Assembly (NCBI GenBank): GCA_023438885.1 | Contig: JAEXPS010000077.1 | Span: 1 to 33,560, forward strand | Origin: Actinomycetes bacterium | Lineage (GTDB): Bacteria > Actinomycetota > Actinomycetes > Actinomycetales > Cellulomonadaceae | Reading direction: 5' to 3' | Length of the DNA: 33,560 bases | Part shown: piece after piece, positions 15,314 through 22,182 of the stretch | How the letters are laid out: each line of letters begins with the position of its first letter | Position numbering within the stretch: position 1 is the stretch's first letter | Position numbers and translations under genes: made by a program | The notes under the pieces: model-generated | Database searches by the model: none | What the model was told of the DNA's origin: nothing | What the model saw: the letters and a program-made list of their open reading frames with translations, nothing else

Positions 15314-16531
15314 TCAGAGCGCGGGGGTCAGCGCCGGCTGGGCCGCGACCGCCGGCACAGCCGCTGCGGGTTCGGCGTCCGACGAAGCCGGGTGCTGCTG
15401 CGCCGGTGCGGGCTCGAGGTCACCGAGCTCGTCGGCCACCACCACGGCCGAGTCTCCAGGGAGCACCACCAGGTCGGCCGGCGGGTTCGTGATCGTGGCG
15501 CCGCCGCGCACAACGCCGAGGAGCGTCGCGCGGTGGTCCGCGCGCAGCCGCGCGGAGGCGTCGTCGACGGACAGGCCGACGAGGTCGTCCGGCATGCGTA
15601 CGGTGTAGAGCTCGGAGCCCTGGCCGCCGGACACGACGTCGGCGACCACCCCGGTCAGTCCTGGGTAGAGGGCTGCGCGGGCGAGCAGGTGGGACGCGAG
15701 CTGCGAGGTGACCAGCACCTCGTCGACACCGGCGCGGTGGAAGTGGTCCACGTGGGCGGGGTTGTTCACCTCGGCGACCGTGTGGACCCCGGGGGCGATG
15801 GACTCGATCGCGAGCACGGTGAGGATCGAGCGCATGTCCGCCTCGTTGGTGCCAGCGGTGGGGAAGACGATCGCGGAGGCGGCCTCGCGGATGCCGGCGC
15901 GTTCGAGGTCGTCGGCCTCGGTGCAGTCGCCGCGCACGTAGTAGACGCCGTTGCCGGCGGGGTTGCGCTCGGCGTCGTGGATCAGCACCACCTTGGTGGT
16001 GAACTCGTCGCCGCGCAGCTCGGCGATCAGCTCGCGCGAGGTGGCGTTCCAGCCGCACACCACGATGTGGTCGCGGTAGCCCGAGGCGTTCATGCCTTGG
16101 CCCTCCTTGAGCAGGAAGTCGATGACGAGGCCGACGATCGCGGCGGTGAGCGAGGCGACGATCGCCACCCCGAAGAAGGCGAGCAACCAGCCGATGACGA
16201 ACCCGCCGGGGCTGGTGACGTAGGAGGCGTCACCGGAGCCGATCACCGTGGTGATCGCCCAGTACGCCGAGCCGCCGAGACCGGCGAGCGACCGCTTCTC
16301 CGGCTCCAGCACCGTGACGAGGAAGGCGGCGACCGCGACGAACAGCGCCGCCGCCAGGCCGAGCGACCGGAAGAAGTGCGCGTCGATGCCGCCGCCGACG
16401 CGGTGCAGGTAGAAGCCGACGCGGCGGAAGAAGGGGCTGCCCGCCAGCGGGCGCAGGGGGCTGGCCAGCACACGGCCGACCGCACGCAGTGCCGCCCGGC
16501 GCCTCGCGCGCATCCCGTGCCTCCTCGCCAT
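15314..16531 (-). CDS. Two-TM ion channel with RCK (TrkA-N/TrkA-C) domain and unusual selectivity filter
   Basis: 405 residues from ATG 16531. A basic N-terminus is followed by a membrane helix (about 56-76), a pore loop (SAYWAITTVIGSGDASY, about 88-104), a second helix (about 108-141) and an RCK domain beginning YRDHIVVCGWN at about 152. A TrkA-C-like part lies near 310-380 and an Ala/Pro-rich tail ends the protein. This is the MthK-type layout of potassium channels, where ligand binding to the RCK ring gates the pore. The filter is TVIGSGD rather than TVGYGD, one residue longer and lacking Tyr, so K+ selectivity is not assured. ATG 16513 (residue 7) is an alternative start. A DosR-like palindrome lies 28 bases upstream. 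The NifX/NafY-fold gene precedes it on the same strand, 196 bases away. Confidence 0.82.
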   Translation of the reverse strand: MARRHGMRARRRAALRAVGRVLASPLRPLAGSPFFRRVGFYLHRVGGGIDAHFFRSLGLAAALFVAVAAFLVTVLEPEKRSLAGLGGSAYWAITTVIGSGDASYVTSPGGFVIGWLLAFFGVAIVASLTAAIVGLVIDFLLKEGQGMNASGYRDHIVVCGWNATSRELIAELRGDEFTTKVVLIHDAERNPAGNGVYYVRGDCTEADDLERAGIREAASAIVFPTAGTNEADMRSILTVLAIESIAPGVHTVAEVNNPAHVDHFHRAGVDEVLVTSQLASHLLARAALYPGLTGVVADVVSGGQGSELYTVRMPDDLVGLSVDDASARLRADHRATLLGVVRGGATITNPPADLVVLPGDSAVVVADELGDLEPAPAQQHPASSDAEPAAAVPAVAAQPALTPAL

Positions 16532-16558
16532 CGCGTCGGTCCCTGGCGAGAAGGGGCC

Positions 16559-16572
16559 GGGACCAAAGTCCC
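16559..16572. promoter_or_regulatory. DosR/DevR-like box upstream of the channel gene
   Basis: GGGAC-CAAA-GTCCC has perfect 5-base arms and fits 13 of 14 core positions of the DosR consensus GGGACTWWAGTCCC. It lies in the 196-base spacer between two minus-strand genes, centred 34 bases before ATG 16531 (52 before ATG 16513). The rest of the spacer shows no ORF. The edge GTCCCAGAT recurs at 7303-7311. Confidence 0.5.
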
Positions 16573-16727
16573 AGATACAACAAAGCCGATGCACGCGCGG
16601 CCGACGGACAAGCGCTGCACGGCGACGGGCGGCGGTGCCGAAGGCGCGGCAGGCGAAGCTCGTCGTACGGCTATGCGGTGCCGCGAGCCTGCGCCGGACG
16701 GGGCGGCAGCCCGGGTTCGTCGTGCGG

Positions 16728-17060
16728 CTACGCGGTGACGGCGGCGAGCGCGGCGGCCTTGGCGTCGCCGGCGACGTCGGTGACCGCGACGATGCCCATC
16801 GTCCCGAGCATGCGCGCCATCGGCGGGCCCATGTGCCCGGTGACGACCACCTGGACGCCGTTGTCGCGCAGGAACCTGACGACTCGCGCGTGATGCGATC
16901 CCTCGGTGCCTTCGTCGTGCGCGAGGTCCCAGCGGACGTCGTGCTCGGTCCAGTCGGTGATGGCGCCGGCGTCGACGGTGGCGATGGCGATGCGCTGCGC
17001 GCGCCCCCACCCACCCCCCACGGACGACCCGGCCAGGTTGACGGCGACAACGGTGCTCAC
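16728..17060 (-). CDS. Small NifX/NafY-fold (dinitrogenase iron-molybdenum cofactor type) protein
   Basis: 110 residues from GTG 17060 (VSTVVAVNLAGSSVGGGWGRAQRIAIATVDAGAITDWTEHDVRWD). The family (PF02579-like) is an RNaseH-like fold seen in NifX, NafY and the C-terminal part of NifB, but also in many stand-alone proteins of non-fixing bacteria and archaea that may bind metal clusters. The core HHARVVRFLRDNGVQVVVTGHMGPPMARMLGTMGIVAVTDVAGDAKAAALAAV is typical: a Gly-rich turn followed by a helix. No nitrogenase or cofactor genes are in view, so a role in nitrogen fixation is unlikely. It may share transcription with the downstream channel gene, though the box at 16559 suggests a separate promoter. 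The metal ligand and partner are unknown. Confidence 0.75.
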   Translation of the reverse strand: MSTVVAVNLAGSSVGGGWGRAQRIAIATVDAGAITDWTEHDVRWDLAHDEGTEGSHHARVVRFLRDNGVQVVVTGHMGPPMARMLGTMGIVAVTDVAGDAKAAALAAVTA

Positions 17061-17127
17061 CCGCCCATGATCCCGCGTCCGGCGCCCATCCCTGACGCGG
17101 ACTGCCCCCGGTCCCCCCGCAGATGCC

Positions 17128-17212
17128 CGCGCGCGGTGCGTCTGCACGCGCGCGGTGCGTCTGTAGACGCACCGCTGACGTGGAAACGCACCGCAGACGT
17201 CAGTCGCACCGC
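17128..17212. repeat. Cluster of direct and inverted short repeats
   Basis: A 17-base direct repeat (CGCGCGCGGTGCGTCTG at 17128-17144 and 17147-17163) is followed by inverted copies of its core, CGCACCGC at 17168-17175, 17187-17194 and 17205-17212, spaced 18-19 bases. The second direct copy forms a perfect hairpin, GCGGTGCGTCT (17152-17162) with AGACGCACCGC (17165-17175), 2-base loop. It fills most of the 205-base spacer between two minus-strand genes. Confidence 0.75.
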
Positions 17213-17265
17213 ACGTGGAGCCGCCGGGTGTGGGCTACCGCCCCCCGCCGATGGGGCTACCCGTG

Positions 17266-18195
17266 TCAGCGGGAACGCAGGTGAGGGCGCCTCACACGGG
17301 GGATGTCGGCCGGGAGCAGGTCGGCGATACGGCGGAGCATCGCGTGCTGCGCGCGGACGTCCTCCTTGGTGACGCGAAGGACTCGTCTCCCCGTCTCGAC
17401 GATGGCGTCGTGACGCCGCTTCTCCCGAATCAGGTCCTCGATGCCGGCGTACTTGGAGCGCCCGTCGTACTCCATCAGCAGGTGCCAGTCCTCCCAGCCG
17501 ATGTCTGCCCAGAACGTCCCGAGGTGCGTGACGACGGGGACCTGCGTCGCAGGTCGGGGCAAGCCGTCGGCAAGGAGGACGAACCGCGTCGCGGTCTCCC
17601 ATGGCGACTCGGCGCCACCATCGGCGACCTCGATGACGGCCCGAGCGCGTGCTGTGCCGGGCGCACCCCTGCTCTGATCCAGCAGCTCCGTCAGACGGTC
17701 CGGGGAGGCACCCGCTCGGAGCCCCGCGTCGGCGACCACCATCGCGGCGAGCGGCCGCATGGTGCGGGCGCAGTCGACGACGGTTCGCTCCAGGGTTGTG
17801 ACCGGCACGCCGTGCAGCGCCGTCACCGCCCGGTCCGCGAGTGGCGCGGCGTGCCGCCGGACGAGTGGGTCCGACCCCCTGCCCGGATGGTTCCGCTGGT
17901 ACACGTCCGTGGTGTCGGGGACGACCCACAGAGGGAGCCCCCAGAGAAGTGCCGCCGAGCCGTGGGAGAACACGTGCGGTGCCCCCAGCGAAGCGTGGAC
18001 GGACGCGATGCGTGCCAGCGCCGCACTCCGCCGCTCGGCCACGGCATCCGCCGGCACGTAGACGCCTCGCTTGCTCCGCGTCCACCCGCCACTCCGGAGT
18101 CGACGGGCCGTCTCCTGAGGCACGCAGTCGCCGGCCAGGCTGACCGAGGGGAGCGAGGGCGGCATCGGGATCCGTGATCCGGGCCGTACTGCCAT
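17266..18195 (-). CDS. AbiEi-antitoxin-like / DUF559 endonuclease-fold protein
   Basis: 309 residues from ATG 18195 (MAVRPGSRIPMPPS). The N-terminal half (RLRSGGWTRSKRGVYVPADAVAERRSAALARIASVHASLGAPHVFSHGSAALLWGLPLW, VTTLERTVVDCAR) resembles the winged-helix/AbiEi-type regions common in actinobacterial proteins annotated as type IV toxin-antitoxin antitoxins. The C-terminal part (SPWETATRF, then WADIGW, then LLMEYDGRSKYAG) has the E...D...ExD spacing of the DUF559/PD-(D/E)XK nuclease fold. No partner toxin lies beside it, and such proteins are usually solitary and numerous in their genomes. Function unknown; a nuclease or DNA-binding role is only inference. ATG at 18165 (MPPSLPS) is an alternative start. 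Divergent from the amidotransferase gene over a 222-base spacer in which no clear promoter was recognised. Confidence 0.65.
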   Translation of the reverse strand: MAVRPGSRIPMPPSLPSVSLAGDCVPQETARRLRSGGWTRSKRGVYVPADAVAERRSAALARIASVHASLGAPHVFSHGSAALLWGLPLWVVPDTTDVYQRNHPGRGSDPLVRRHAAPLADRAVTALHGVPVTTLERTVVDCARTMRPLAAMVVADAGLRAGASPDRLTELLDQSRGAPGTARARAVIEVADGGAESPWETATRFVLLADGLPRPATQVPVVTHLGTFWADIGWEDWHLLMEYDGRSKYAGIEDLIREKRRHDAIVETGRRVLRVTKEDVRAQHAMLRRIADLLPADIPRVRRPHLRSR

Positions 18196-18417
18196 GAGGC
18201 GACAGTCGCGGACGATCGGCGTTCGCCCCGCCGCCGTCGTCGATCGTGACAGGCCGAGGCGGTGCGGCGGGCTGTGGGCGGTTCGTCCAGCACGCGACAC
18301 CCCGGGCCTCGGCCGTCCTCCGCCGATCCGGGCCGCTCCGCTGGCATGCCCCGCCGGTGGCGAGCATGGTGGGGCCGACGGCCCGTGCCAGCGGGCCGCG
18401 GTCGCGGAGGCCACGAC

Positions 18418-19278
18418 ATGTGCCGCTGGATCGCCTACACCGGGTCACCGGTGACGCTCGACGAGCTGCTCTACAAGCCCGCGAACTCGCTCGTCATGCA
18501 GAGTCAGAAGAGCCGCCTGGGCGCGGAGCCGACCAACGGCGACGGGTTCGGGGTGGGCTGGTACGACGAGCACTCGCCGACCCCCGGCCTGTTCCGCAGC
18601 ATCGAGCCGGCGTGGAGCGACCGGAACCTGCGCGAGATCGCCGAGCACGTGCGCTCCGGCACCGTGCTCGCCCACGTCCGGGCGACGAGCGGCACGGCCG
18701 TGCAGCAGACCAACTGCCATCCGTTCCGCCACGATCGCTGGCTGTTCATGCACAACGGGGGCATCGCCCAGTTCGCCACGCTCAAGCGCGACCTTCAGCT
18801 CGCCGTCGACCCCGAGCTGTTCCCCGCGATCGAGGGCACCACCGACTCCGAGACGCTGTTCCACCTCGCGCTGACCTTCGGCCTGGAGCAGGACCCGCCC
18901 AGGGCCGTCGCCGCGGCGATCGGGCTCGTGGAGGACGTCGCCTCCCGCCGGGGTGTCCCGTTCCCGATGCAGGGCACGCTCGCCGTCACGGACGGCGAGC
19001 GGCTCTGGGCCTTCCGCTACTCGTCGGAGGGCCGCTCGCGCTCGCTGTTCCACAACCAGGACGTGTCGGTGCTGCGCCACCAGTACCCGGACAACCCGGT
19101 GCTGCACAGCCTTGCCGACGACACCCGCATCGTCGTGTCCGAGCCGCTCGGCGACCTCAAGGGCGCATGGCTCGAGGTGCCGGAGAGCTCGTACCTCGTC
19201 GTCGGTGGAGGAACGCAGGAGATCGTGCCGTTCGCGCCGACGGTGCCGGCGTCGCGAGCGGGGTCTGGCAGCACCTAG
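18418..19278 (+). CDS. Class II glutamine amidotransferase (YafJ-like)
   Basis: 286 residues from ATG 18418, with an excellent ribosome site GCGGAGG at 18404-18410. After Met removal, Cys2 (MCRWIAYTG) becomes the N-terminal nucleophile that releases ammonia from glutamine. Other Ntn-hydrolase features are GDGFGVGWYD, LAHVRATSGTAVQQTNCHPF and FMHNGGI, the glutamine-binding and oxyanion regions. The protein has only the glutaminase domain, as in the YafJ/DUG3 group, so the ammonia acceptor is unknown; DUG3-type relatives act on glutathione-like peptides, and EgtC in ergothioneine synthesis is a relative, but no egt genes are visible. It probably shares a transcript with the membrane gene that starts 9 bases after its stop. 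Confidence 0.88.
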   Translation: MCRWIAYTGSPVTLDELLYKPANSLVMQSQKSRLGAEPTNGDGFGVGWYDEHSPTPGLFRSIEPAWSDRNLREIAEHVRSGTVLAHVRATSGTAVQQTNCHPFRHDRWLFMHNGGIAQFATLKRDLQLAVDPELFPAIEGTTDSETLFHLALTFGLEQDPPRAVAAAIGLVEDVASRRGVPFPMQGTLAVTDGERLWAFRYSSEGRSRSLFHNQDVSVLRHQYPDNPVLHSLADDTRIVVSEPLGDLKGAWLEVPESSYLVVGGGTQEIVPFAPTVPASRAGSGST

Positions 19279-19287
19279 CGTTCTGCC

Positions 19288-19911
19288 ATGGTCTGGTGGG
19301 AGGTCGTCGGCTGGGTGGGGTCGGCGCTGGTGGTCCTGTCGCTGATGCAGGCGCGCGTGCTGCGGTTCCGGTGGATGAACCTCGCCGGCTCGCTCGTGGC
19401 GACCGCCTACAACGCGGTGTTCGGCATCTGGCCGTTCGTGGCGATGAACGGCGCCATCGTCCTCATCAACGCGTACTGGATCCGGCGCCTGCTGCGCGAG
19501 CGCCACGACGGCGCGGTGTACGAGGTCGTCGAGCTGGAGCCCGACGACGCCTACCTGGCCCACGTGATGAAGGTCCACGCCGACGACATCGCCCGCTTCC
19601 GCTCGCCGGCGCCCGCACCCGCGCACGGCAGCCTCGCCTTCCTCATCGCCCGCCGCGACGAGACGGTGGGCGTGGTGCTGGTCGACGACGTCGGCGACGG
19701 AGTGGGCCATGTCGAGCTCGACTGGGTGACCCCGCGGTTCCGCGACTTCACGCCCGGTGAGTTCGTGTACCGGGACAGCGGCGTGTTCGCCGAGCACGGC
19801 TTCCGTCGCCTCGTCACCCCGGCCCGCCCGGGCGAGGAGGAGTACCTGACGCGCGTCGGCTTCACGCGCGAGGGCTCCGGCTGGGCCCGCGAGGTCGCGG
19901 CGGCCGCGTGA
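19288..19911 (+). CDS. YgjV-like membrane protein with a soluble C-terminal domain
   Basis: 207 residues from ATG 19288, 9 bases after the preceding stop. The first 70 residues hold three hydrophobic helices (VVGWVGSALVVLSLM, WMNLAGSLVATAYNAVFG, VAMNGAIVLINAYWI), the pattern of the YgjV/CBU_0592 family of small inner-membrane proteins. From about residue 75 to the end is a soluble region (YEVVELEPDDAYLAHVMKVH, SLAFLIARRDETVGVVLVDD, GEFVYRDSGVFAEHGFRRLV, YLTRVGFTREGSGW) that reads like a degenerate GNAT-type sensor domain, facing the cytoplasm. The combination is recognised in other bacteria as a hypothetical protein; its task is unknown. It is followed by the Nudix gene after 21 bases, making a likely three-gene operon. 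Confidence 0.7.
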   Translation: MVWWEVVGWVGSALVVLSLMQARVLRFRWMNLAGSLVATAYNAVFGIWPFVAMNGAIVLINAYWIRRLLRERHDGAVYEVVELEPDDAYLAHVMKVHADDIARFRSPAPAPAHGSLAFLIARRDETVGVVLVDDVGDGVGHVELDWVTPRFRDFTPGEFVYRDSGVFAEHGFRRLVTPARPGEEEYLTRVGFTREGSGWAREVAAAA

Positions 19912-19932
19912 GCCCGCCCGGGAGACATGCCC

Positions 19933-20418
19933 ATGGCTGAGGTCAGTGCAGGGTTGGCCGCGTTTCGTCGGGCGCACGACGAGCCCGGGGCTCCGGAACG
20001 TCTCGAAGTCCTCATCGCCCACATGGGCGGCCCCTTCTGGGCGCGCAAGGACGAGCGCGCGTGGTCGTTCCCCAAGGGGCTCATCGAGCCCGACGAGGAC
20101 GAGCTGGCCGCCGCGCGCCGCGAGTTCGCCGAGGAGCTTGGTTGCCCCGCTCCGGAGGGCGACTGCCACCGGCTCGGGGAGTACCGGTACGGCAGCGGCA
20201 AGGTCGTGGTGCTCTACGCGATCGAGGCGGACTTCGACGCGGACGCGATCACGCCCGGCACGTTCGAGCTGGAGTGGCCGCCGCGCTCCGGGCGCCGTGT
20301 CGAGTTCCCCGAGGTGGACCGGGCTGCGTGGGTCGACGTGTCGACCGCGCGCGGCAAGCTCGTCGCCGGCCAGGTGTCTGCTCTCGACGACCTGGAGCGC
20401 CTGGTCGTCGGCCTCTGA
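19933..20418 (+). CDS. Nudix hydrolase
   Basis: 161 residues. The Nudix box is complete: G-LIEPD-E-7 residues-REFAEELG, matching Gx5Ex7REUxEExGU, which binds Mg2+ and cleaves a nucleoside diphosphate linked to another group. The N-terminus (SAGLAAFRRAH...LEVLIAHMGGPFWARKDERAWSFPKG) is that of a small stand-alone Nudix group of actinobacteria whose substrates are not settled. Two ATGs compete, 19927 and 19933; the GGGAGA site at 19920-19925 is directly against the first but about 7 bases from the second, so 19933 is preferred. Third gene of the 18418-20418 run. Confidence 0.85.
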   Translation: MAEVSAGLAAFRRAHDEPGAPERLEVLIAHMGGPFWARKDERAWSFPKGLIEPDEDELAAARREFAEELGCPAPEGDCHRLGEYRYGSGKVVVLYAIEADFDADAITPGTFELEWPPRSGRRVEFPEVDRAAWVDVSTARGKLVAGQVSALDDLERLVVGL

Positions 20419-20438
20419 GCCGGCTGCACGACCCAGGG

Positions 20439-21116
20439 CTACCCGCCGGTGATCGGCTGCATGGCCGCGGTGAGGATGCCGGCCACCAGCCCGACGCCCG
20501 CCAACCCGAGCAGCGCCCGGCGGGCGGGTAGGTACTCGAACCTCTCGGAGATCGCGGTGAAGAAGAGCACGGCCGCGAACAGCAAGGTCGTCAAGGTGTA
20601 GGCGTCCGAGATCGCGTTCGCCTTCTCACCGTCGTCGAACAGCTGGTCGGCGCGCTCCTCGAGCTGCTGCGCCTCGGTGTCCTGAGGCACCTGGTACTCC
20701 GGCATCGTGAGTGGGCTGGGTGGCGCGCTGGGGTCGTCGAAGGGATCCAGCGCGATCCAGGCGTCGTACGCGGGGCGCAGCGCCGGGCTGAACCGCTGGG
20801 CGTAGAAGTCCGCGGTGGTGGTGTCACCTCCGAGCGTCGCGTCCACGTAGCGCTCGAGGAGGCTGAGGTCGGCCAGGCGGTACTGGTTCGCGGCGCCACG
20901 GAGCTGGGCTGCGTGGGTGCGGGCGGCCGACGACTGCGAGTAGTCGCTCGACTGGATGCCGTCCCAGAGCGAGGCCTGGTAGCTGCTCCAGGCCGTCGCC
21001 AACGCCGTGACGGCCAGCACCACCACCGAGATGATCTCGATCCAGACCTCCCGACGAGCCACCCGCGGCGCCTCGGCCGCGTCGCCCCGGTCGCTCGTCG
21101 AGTCAGGCTCGTCCAT
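20439..21116 (-). CDS. DUF4337-like membrane protein
   Basis: 225 residues from ATG 21116. One membrane helix (EIISVVVLAVTALATAWSSYQASLW, about 27-51) is followed by a largely helical outer or cytoplasmic region of about 115 residues (QSSAARTHAAQLRGAANQYRLADLSLLERYVDATLG, TEAQQLEERADQLFDDGEKANAISDAYTL), then two hydrophobic helices near the C-terminus (about 170-190 and 200-220). The layout and the W-x-SYQASLWDG-like start resemble DUF4337/DUF4239-type proteins of unknown function. GGAGG lies directly against the ATG, too close for a normal ribosome site, so initiation may be from a leaderless transcript or another start. Divergent from the regulator gene over 124 bases. Confidence 0.65.
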   Translation of the reverse strand: MDEPDSTSDRGDAAEAPRVARREVWIEIISVVVLAVTALATAWSSYQASLWDGIQSSDYSQSSAARTHAAQLRGAANQYRLADLSLLERYVDATLGGDTTTADFYAQRFSPALRPAYDAWIALDPFDDPSAPPSPLTMPEYQVPQDTEAQQLEERADQLFDDGEKANAISDAYTLTTLLFAAVLFFTAISERFEYLPARRALLGLAGVGLVAGILTAAMQPITGG

Positions 21117-21228
21117 CCTCCGAGGATGTCCGCGCGGGGGTGGGGTGAGTCATCGCCCGGCCAGGGTGAGGTGCCGAGTGGCGATCTGCCCTCAGCGGAA
21201 CGGCACGCTCCCCGGCCCGCCGCGTCGG

Positions 21229-21234
21229 TACGTT
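21229..21234 (+). promoter_or_regulatory. Probable -10 element of the regulator gene (TACGTT), leaderless
   Basis: TACGTT fits TANNNT and ends 6 bases before ATG 21241, which places the transcript start at or beside the A of the ATG. No ribosome site is seen before the ATG. Leaderless genes of this form are common in actinobacteria. Confidence 0.5.
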
Positions 21235-21240
21235 CGCGGC

Positions 21241-21597
21241 ATGGCGGCAGACGTGATCGTGCTCGAGACGCGGCGGCGCGGCGCGTGGCGAACGGCCGTC
21301 GGCCGTGTGCTGCGCAGCTGGCGCACCGAGCAAGGCCTGCGGCTGGCGGACGTGGCCGAGCGCGCGGGCGTGTCCACGCAGTACCTCTCGGAGGTGGAGC
21401 GCGGACGCAAGGAGGCCTCGTCCGAGGTGCTCGGCGCCGTGACGGAGGCGTTGGGCTCGTCGCTGTCGCAGTTGGCGCTGGGGGTCGCGGACGGGCTCCG
21501 CGAGGCGCCCGCTCGCTCGCGCGCGGCGTCGCGCACGGCCTCGCGCACGGCCTCGCGCGTGGCCTCGCCGGGGACGGTCCACCTTCTGGCCGCGTAG
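21241..21597 (+). CDS. XRE-family regulator of the ClgR/PopR type with C-terminal Ala-Ala
   Basis: 118 residues. The HTH_3 domain (about 18-75) reads VLRSWRTEQGLRLADVAERAGVSTQYLSEVERGRKEASSEVLGAVTEALG, the pattern of ClgR and PopR, activators of clp genes in Streptomyces, Corynebacterium and mycobacteria. The last residues are VHLLAA; in Streptomyces PopR the terminal two alanines mark the protein for ClpP degradation (established for that protein). Between domain and tail are four SRTA-like units from a 12-base tandem repeat. The stop codon is directly followed by the stop of the convergent clpP gene (21597/21598). This context supports control of the adjacent ClpP pair, with the regulator itself as a ClpP substrate. 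No typical ClgR box was recognised upstream of the clpP pair. Confidence 0.8.
   Translation: MAADVIVLETRRRGAWRTAVGRVLRSWRTEQGLRLADVAERAGVSTQYLSEVERGRKEASSEVLGAVTEALGSSLSQLALGVADGLREAPARSRAASRTASRTASRVASPGTVHLLAA
21517..21564. repeat. Four 12-base tandem repeats in the regulator gene
   Basis: Units at 21517-21528, 21529-21540, 21541-21552 and 21553-21564; the middle two are identical (TCGCGCACGGCC), the outer two differ by 2-3 bases. They encode SRAA-SRTA-SRTA-SRVA just before the C-terminal tail. Gain or loss of a unit keeps the frame. Confidence 0.85.
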
Positions 21598-22182
21598 TCA
21601 GGCGCGCGTGTGGATCACCTCGTCGGCCAGGCCGTAGGCCACCGCCTGTGACGCGGTGAGCACCAGCGCCCGGTCGGTGTCGCGGCGCAGGGTCTCGACG
21701 TCCTTGCCGGTGTGCCGAGCGAGGATCTCCTCGAGCTCGGCCCGCACGCGGACGATCTCGTCGGCCGCAAGGATCAGGTCCGGCACATCACCGCGGCTCT
21801 GCGTCCCCGGCTGGTGCAGCACCATCCGGGCGTGGGCGAGCACCGCCCGGTGCCCCGCGGCGCCACCCGCCACGAGCACGGCCGCGTCGGCCGAGGCCTG
21901 TCCGACGCAGGTGGTGTGCACGGGGGCCCGCACGTACTGCATCGCGTCGTAGATCGCGAGCATCGCCGAAGGGGACCCGCCGGGTGAGTTGACGTACAGG
22001 CCGATCGGGTTGCCGGGCTCGGCGGACTCCAGGTGCAGCAGCTGTGCGACCACCACGTTGGCGACCTCGTCGTCGATGGGTGCGCCGAGGTAGACGATCC
22101 GGTCGGCGAGCAGGCGGCTGTACACGTCCAGTGCGCGCTCGCCGCCTCCGGCGGTGCGCTCGACGACGTAGGGCACGATCAT
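21598..22182 (-). CDS. clpP: ClpP-family protease subunit with displaced catalytic serine
   Basis: 194 residues from ATG 22182. The fold is clear: ClpP handle and head, oxyanion-site NSPGGSPSAML, H123 (ARMVLHQPG) and D168 (RRDTDR). The catalytic serine motif, normally GQAASMGA or GQAASAAA, reads GQASADAA, so the canonical position is A98 and a serine sits one place earlier (S97). The subunit may therefore be inactive or altered, and act as a partner of the upstream ClpP. The start overlaps the stop of that gene by ATGA, so equal synthesis is likely. The pair resembles the second clpP operon (clpP3 clpP4) of Streptomyces rather than the housekeeping clpP1P2-clpX, since no clpX follows. No long propeptide is visible. 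Confidence 0.85.
   Translation of the reverse strand: MIVPYVVERTAGGGERALDVYSRLLADRIVYLGAPIDDEVANVVVAQLLHLESAEPGNPIGLYVNSPGGSPSAMLAIYDAMQYVRAPVHTTCVGQASADAAVLVAGGAAGHRAVLAHARMVLHQPGTQSRGDVPDLILAADEIVRVRAELEEILARHTGKDVETLRRDTDRALVLTASQAVAYGLADEVIHTRA

Noticed and set aside
16559..16572. Reading the GGGAC-CAAA-GTCCC palindrome as a terminator for the NifX-fold gene
   Set aside because: The stem is only 5 base pairs with no T run, and it lies 156 bases after that gene but only 28 before the next start; an operator is the better reading.
16728..17060. Nitrogen fixation role for the NifX/NafY-fold protein, or for the gene called nifJ
   Set aside because: No nitrogenase structural or cofactor genes are visible; NifJ-type POR and this fold are both common in non-fixing bacteria.
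17128..17212. CRISPR array
   Set aside because: Repeat cores are 8-17 bases, in both orientations, with spacers of 2-11 bases; no cas genes nearby.
17266..18195. Complete type IV toxin-antitoxin system
   Set aside because: Only an AbiEi-like protein is present; no AbiEii-type nucleotidyltransferase toxin lies beside it.
18418..19278. EgtC of ergothioneine synthesis
   Set aside because: The MCRWIAY start fits the broader YafJ-like group and no egtB, egtD or egtE gene is in the window.
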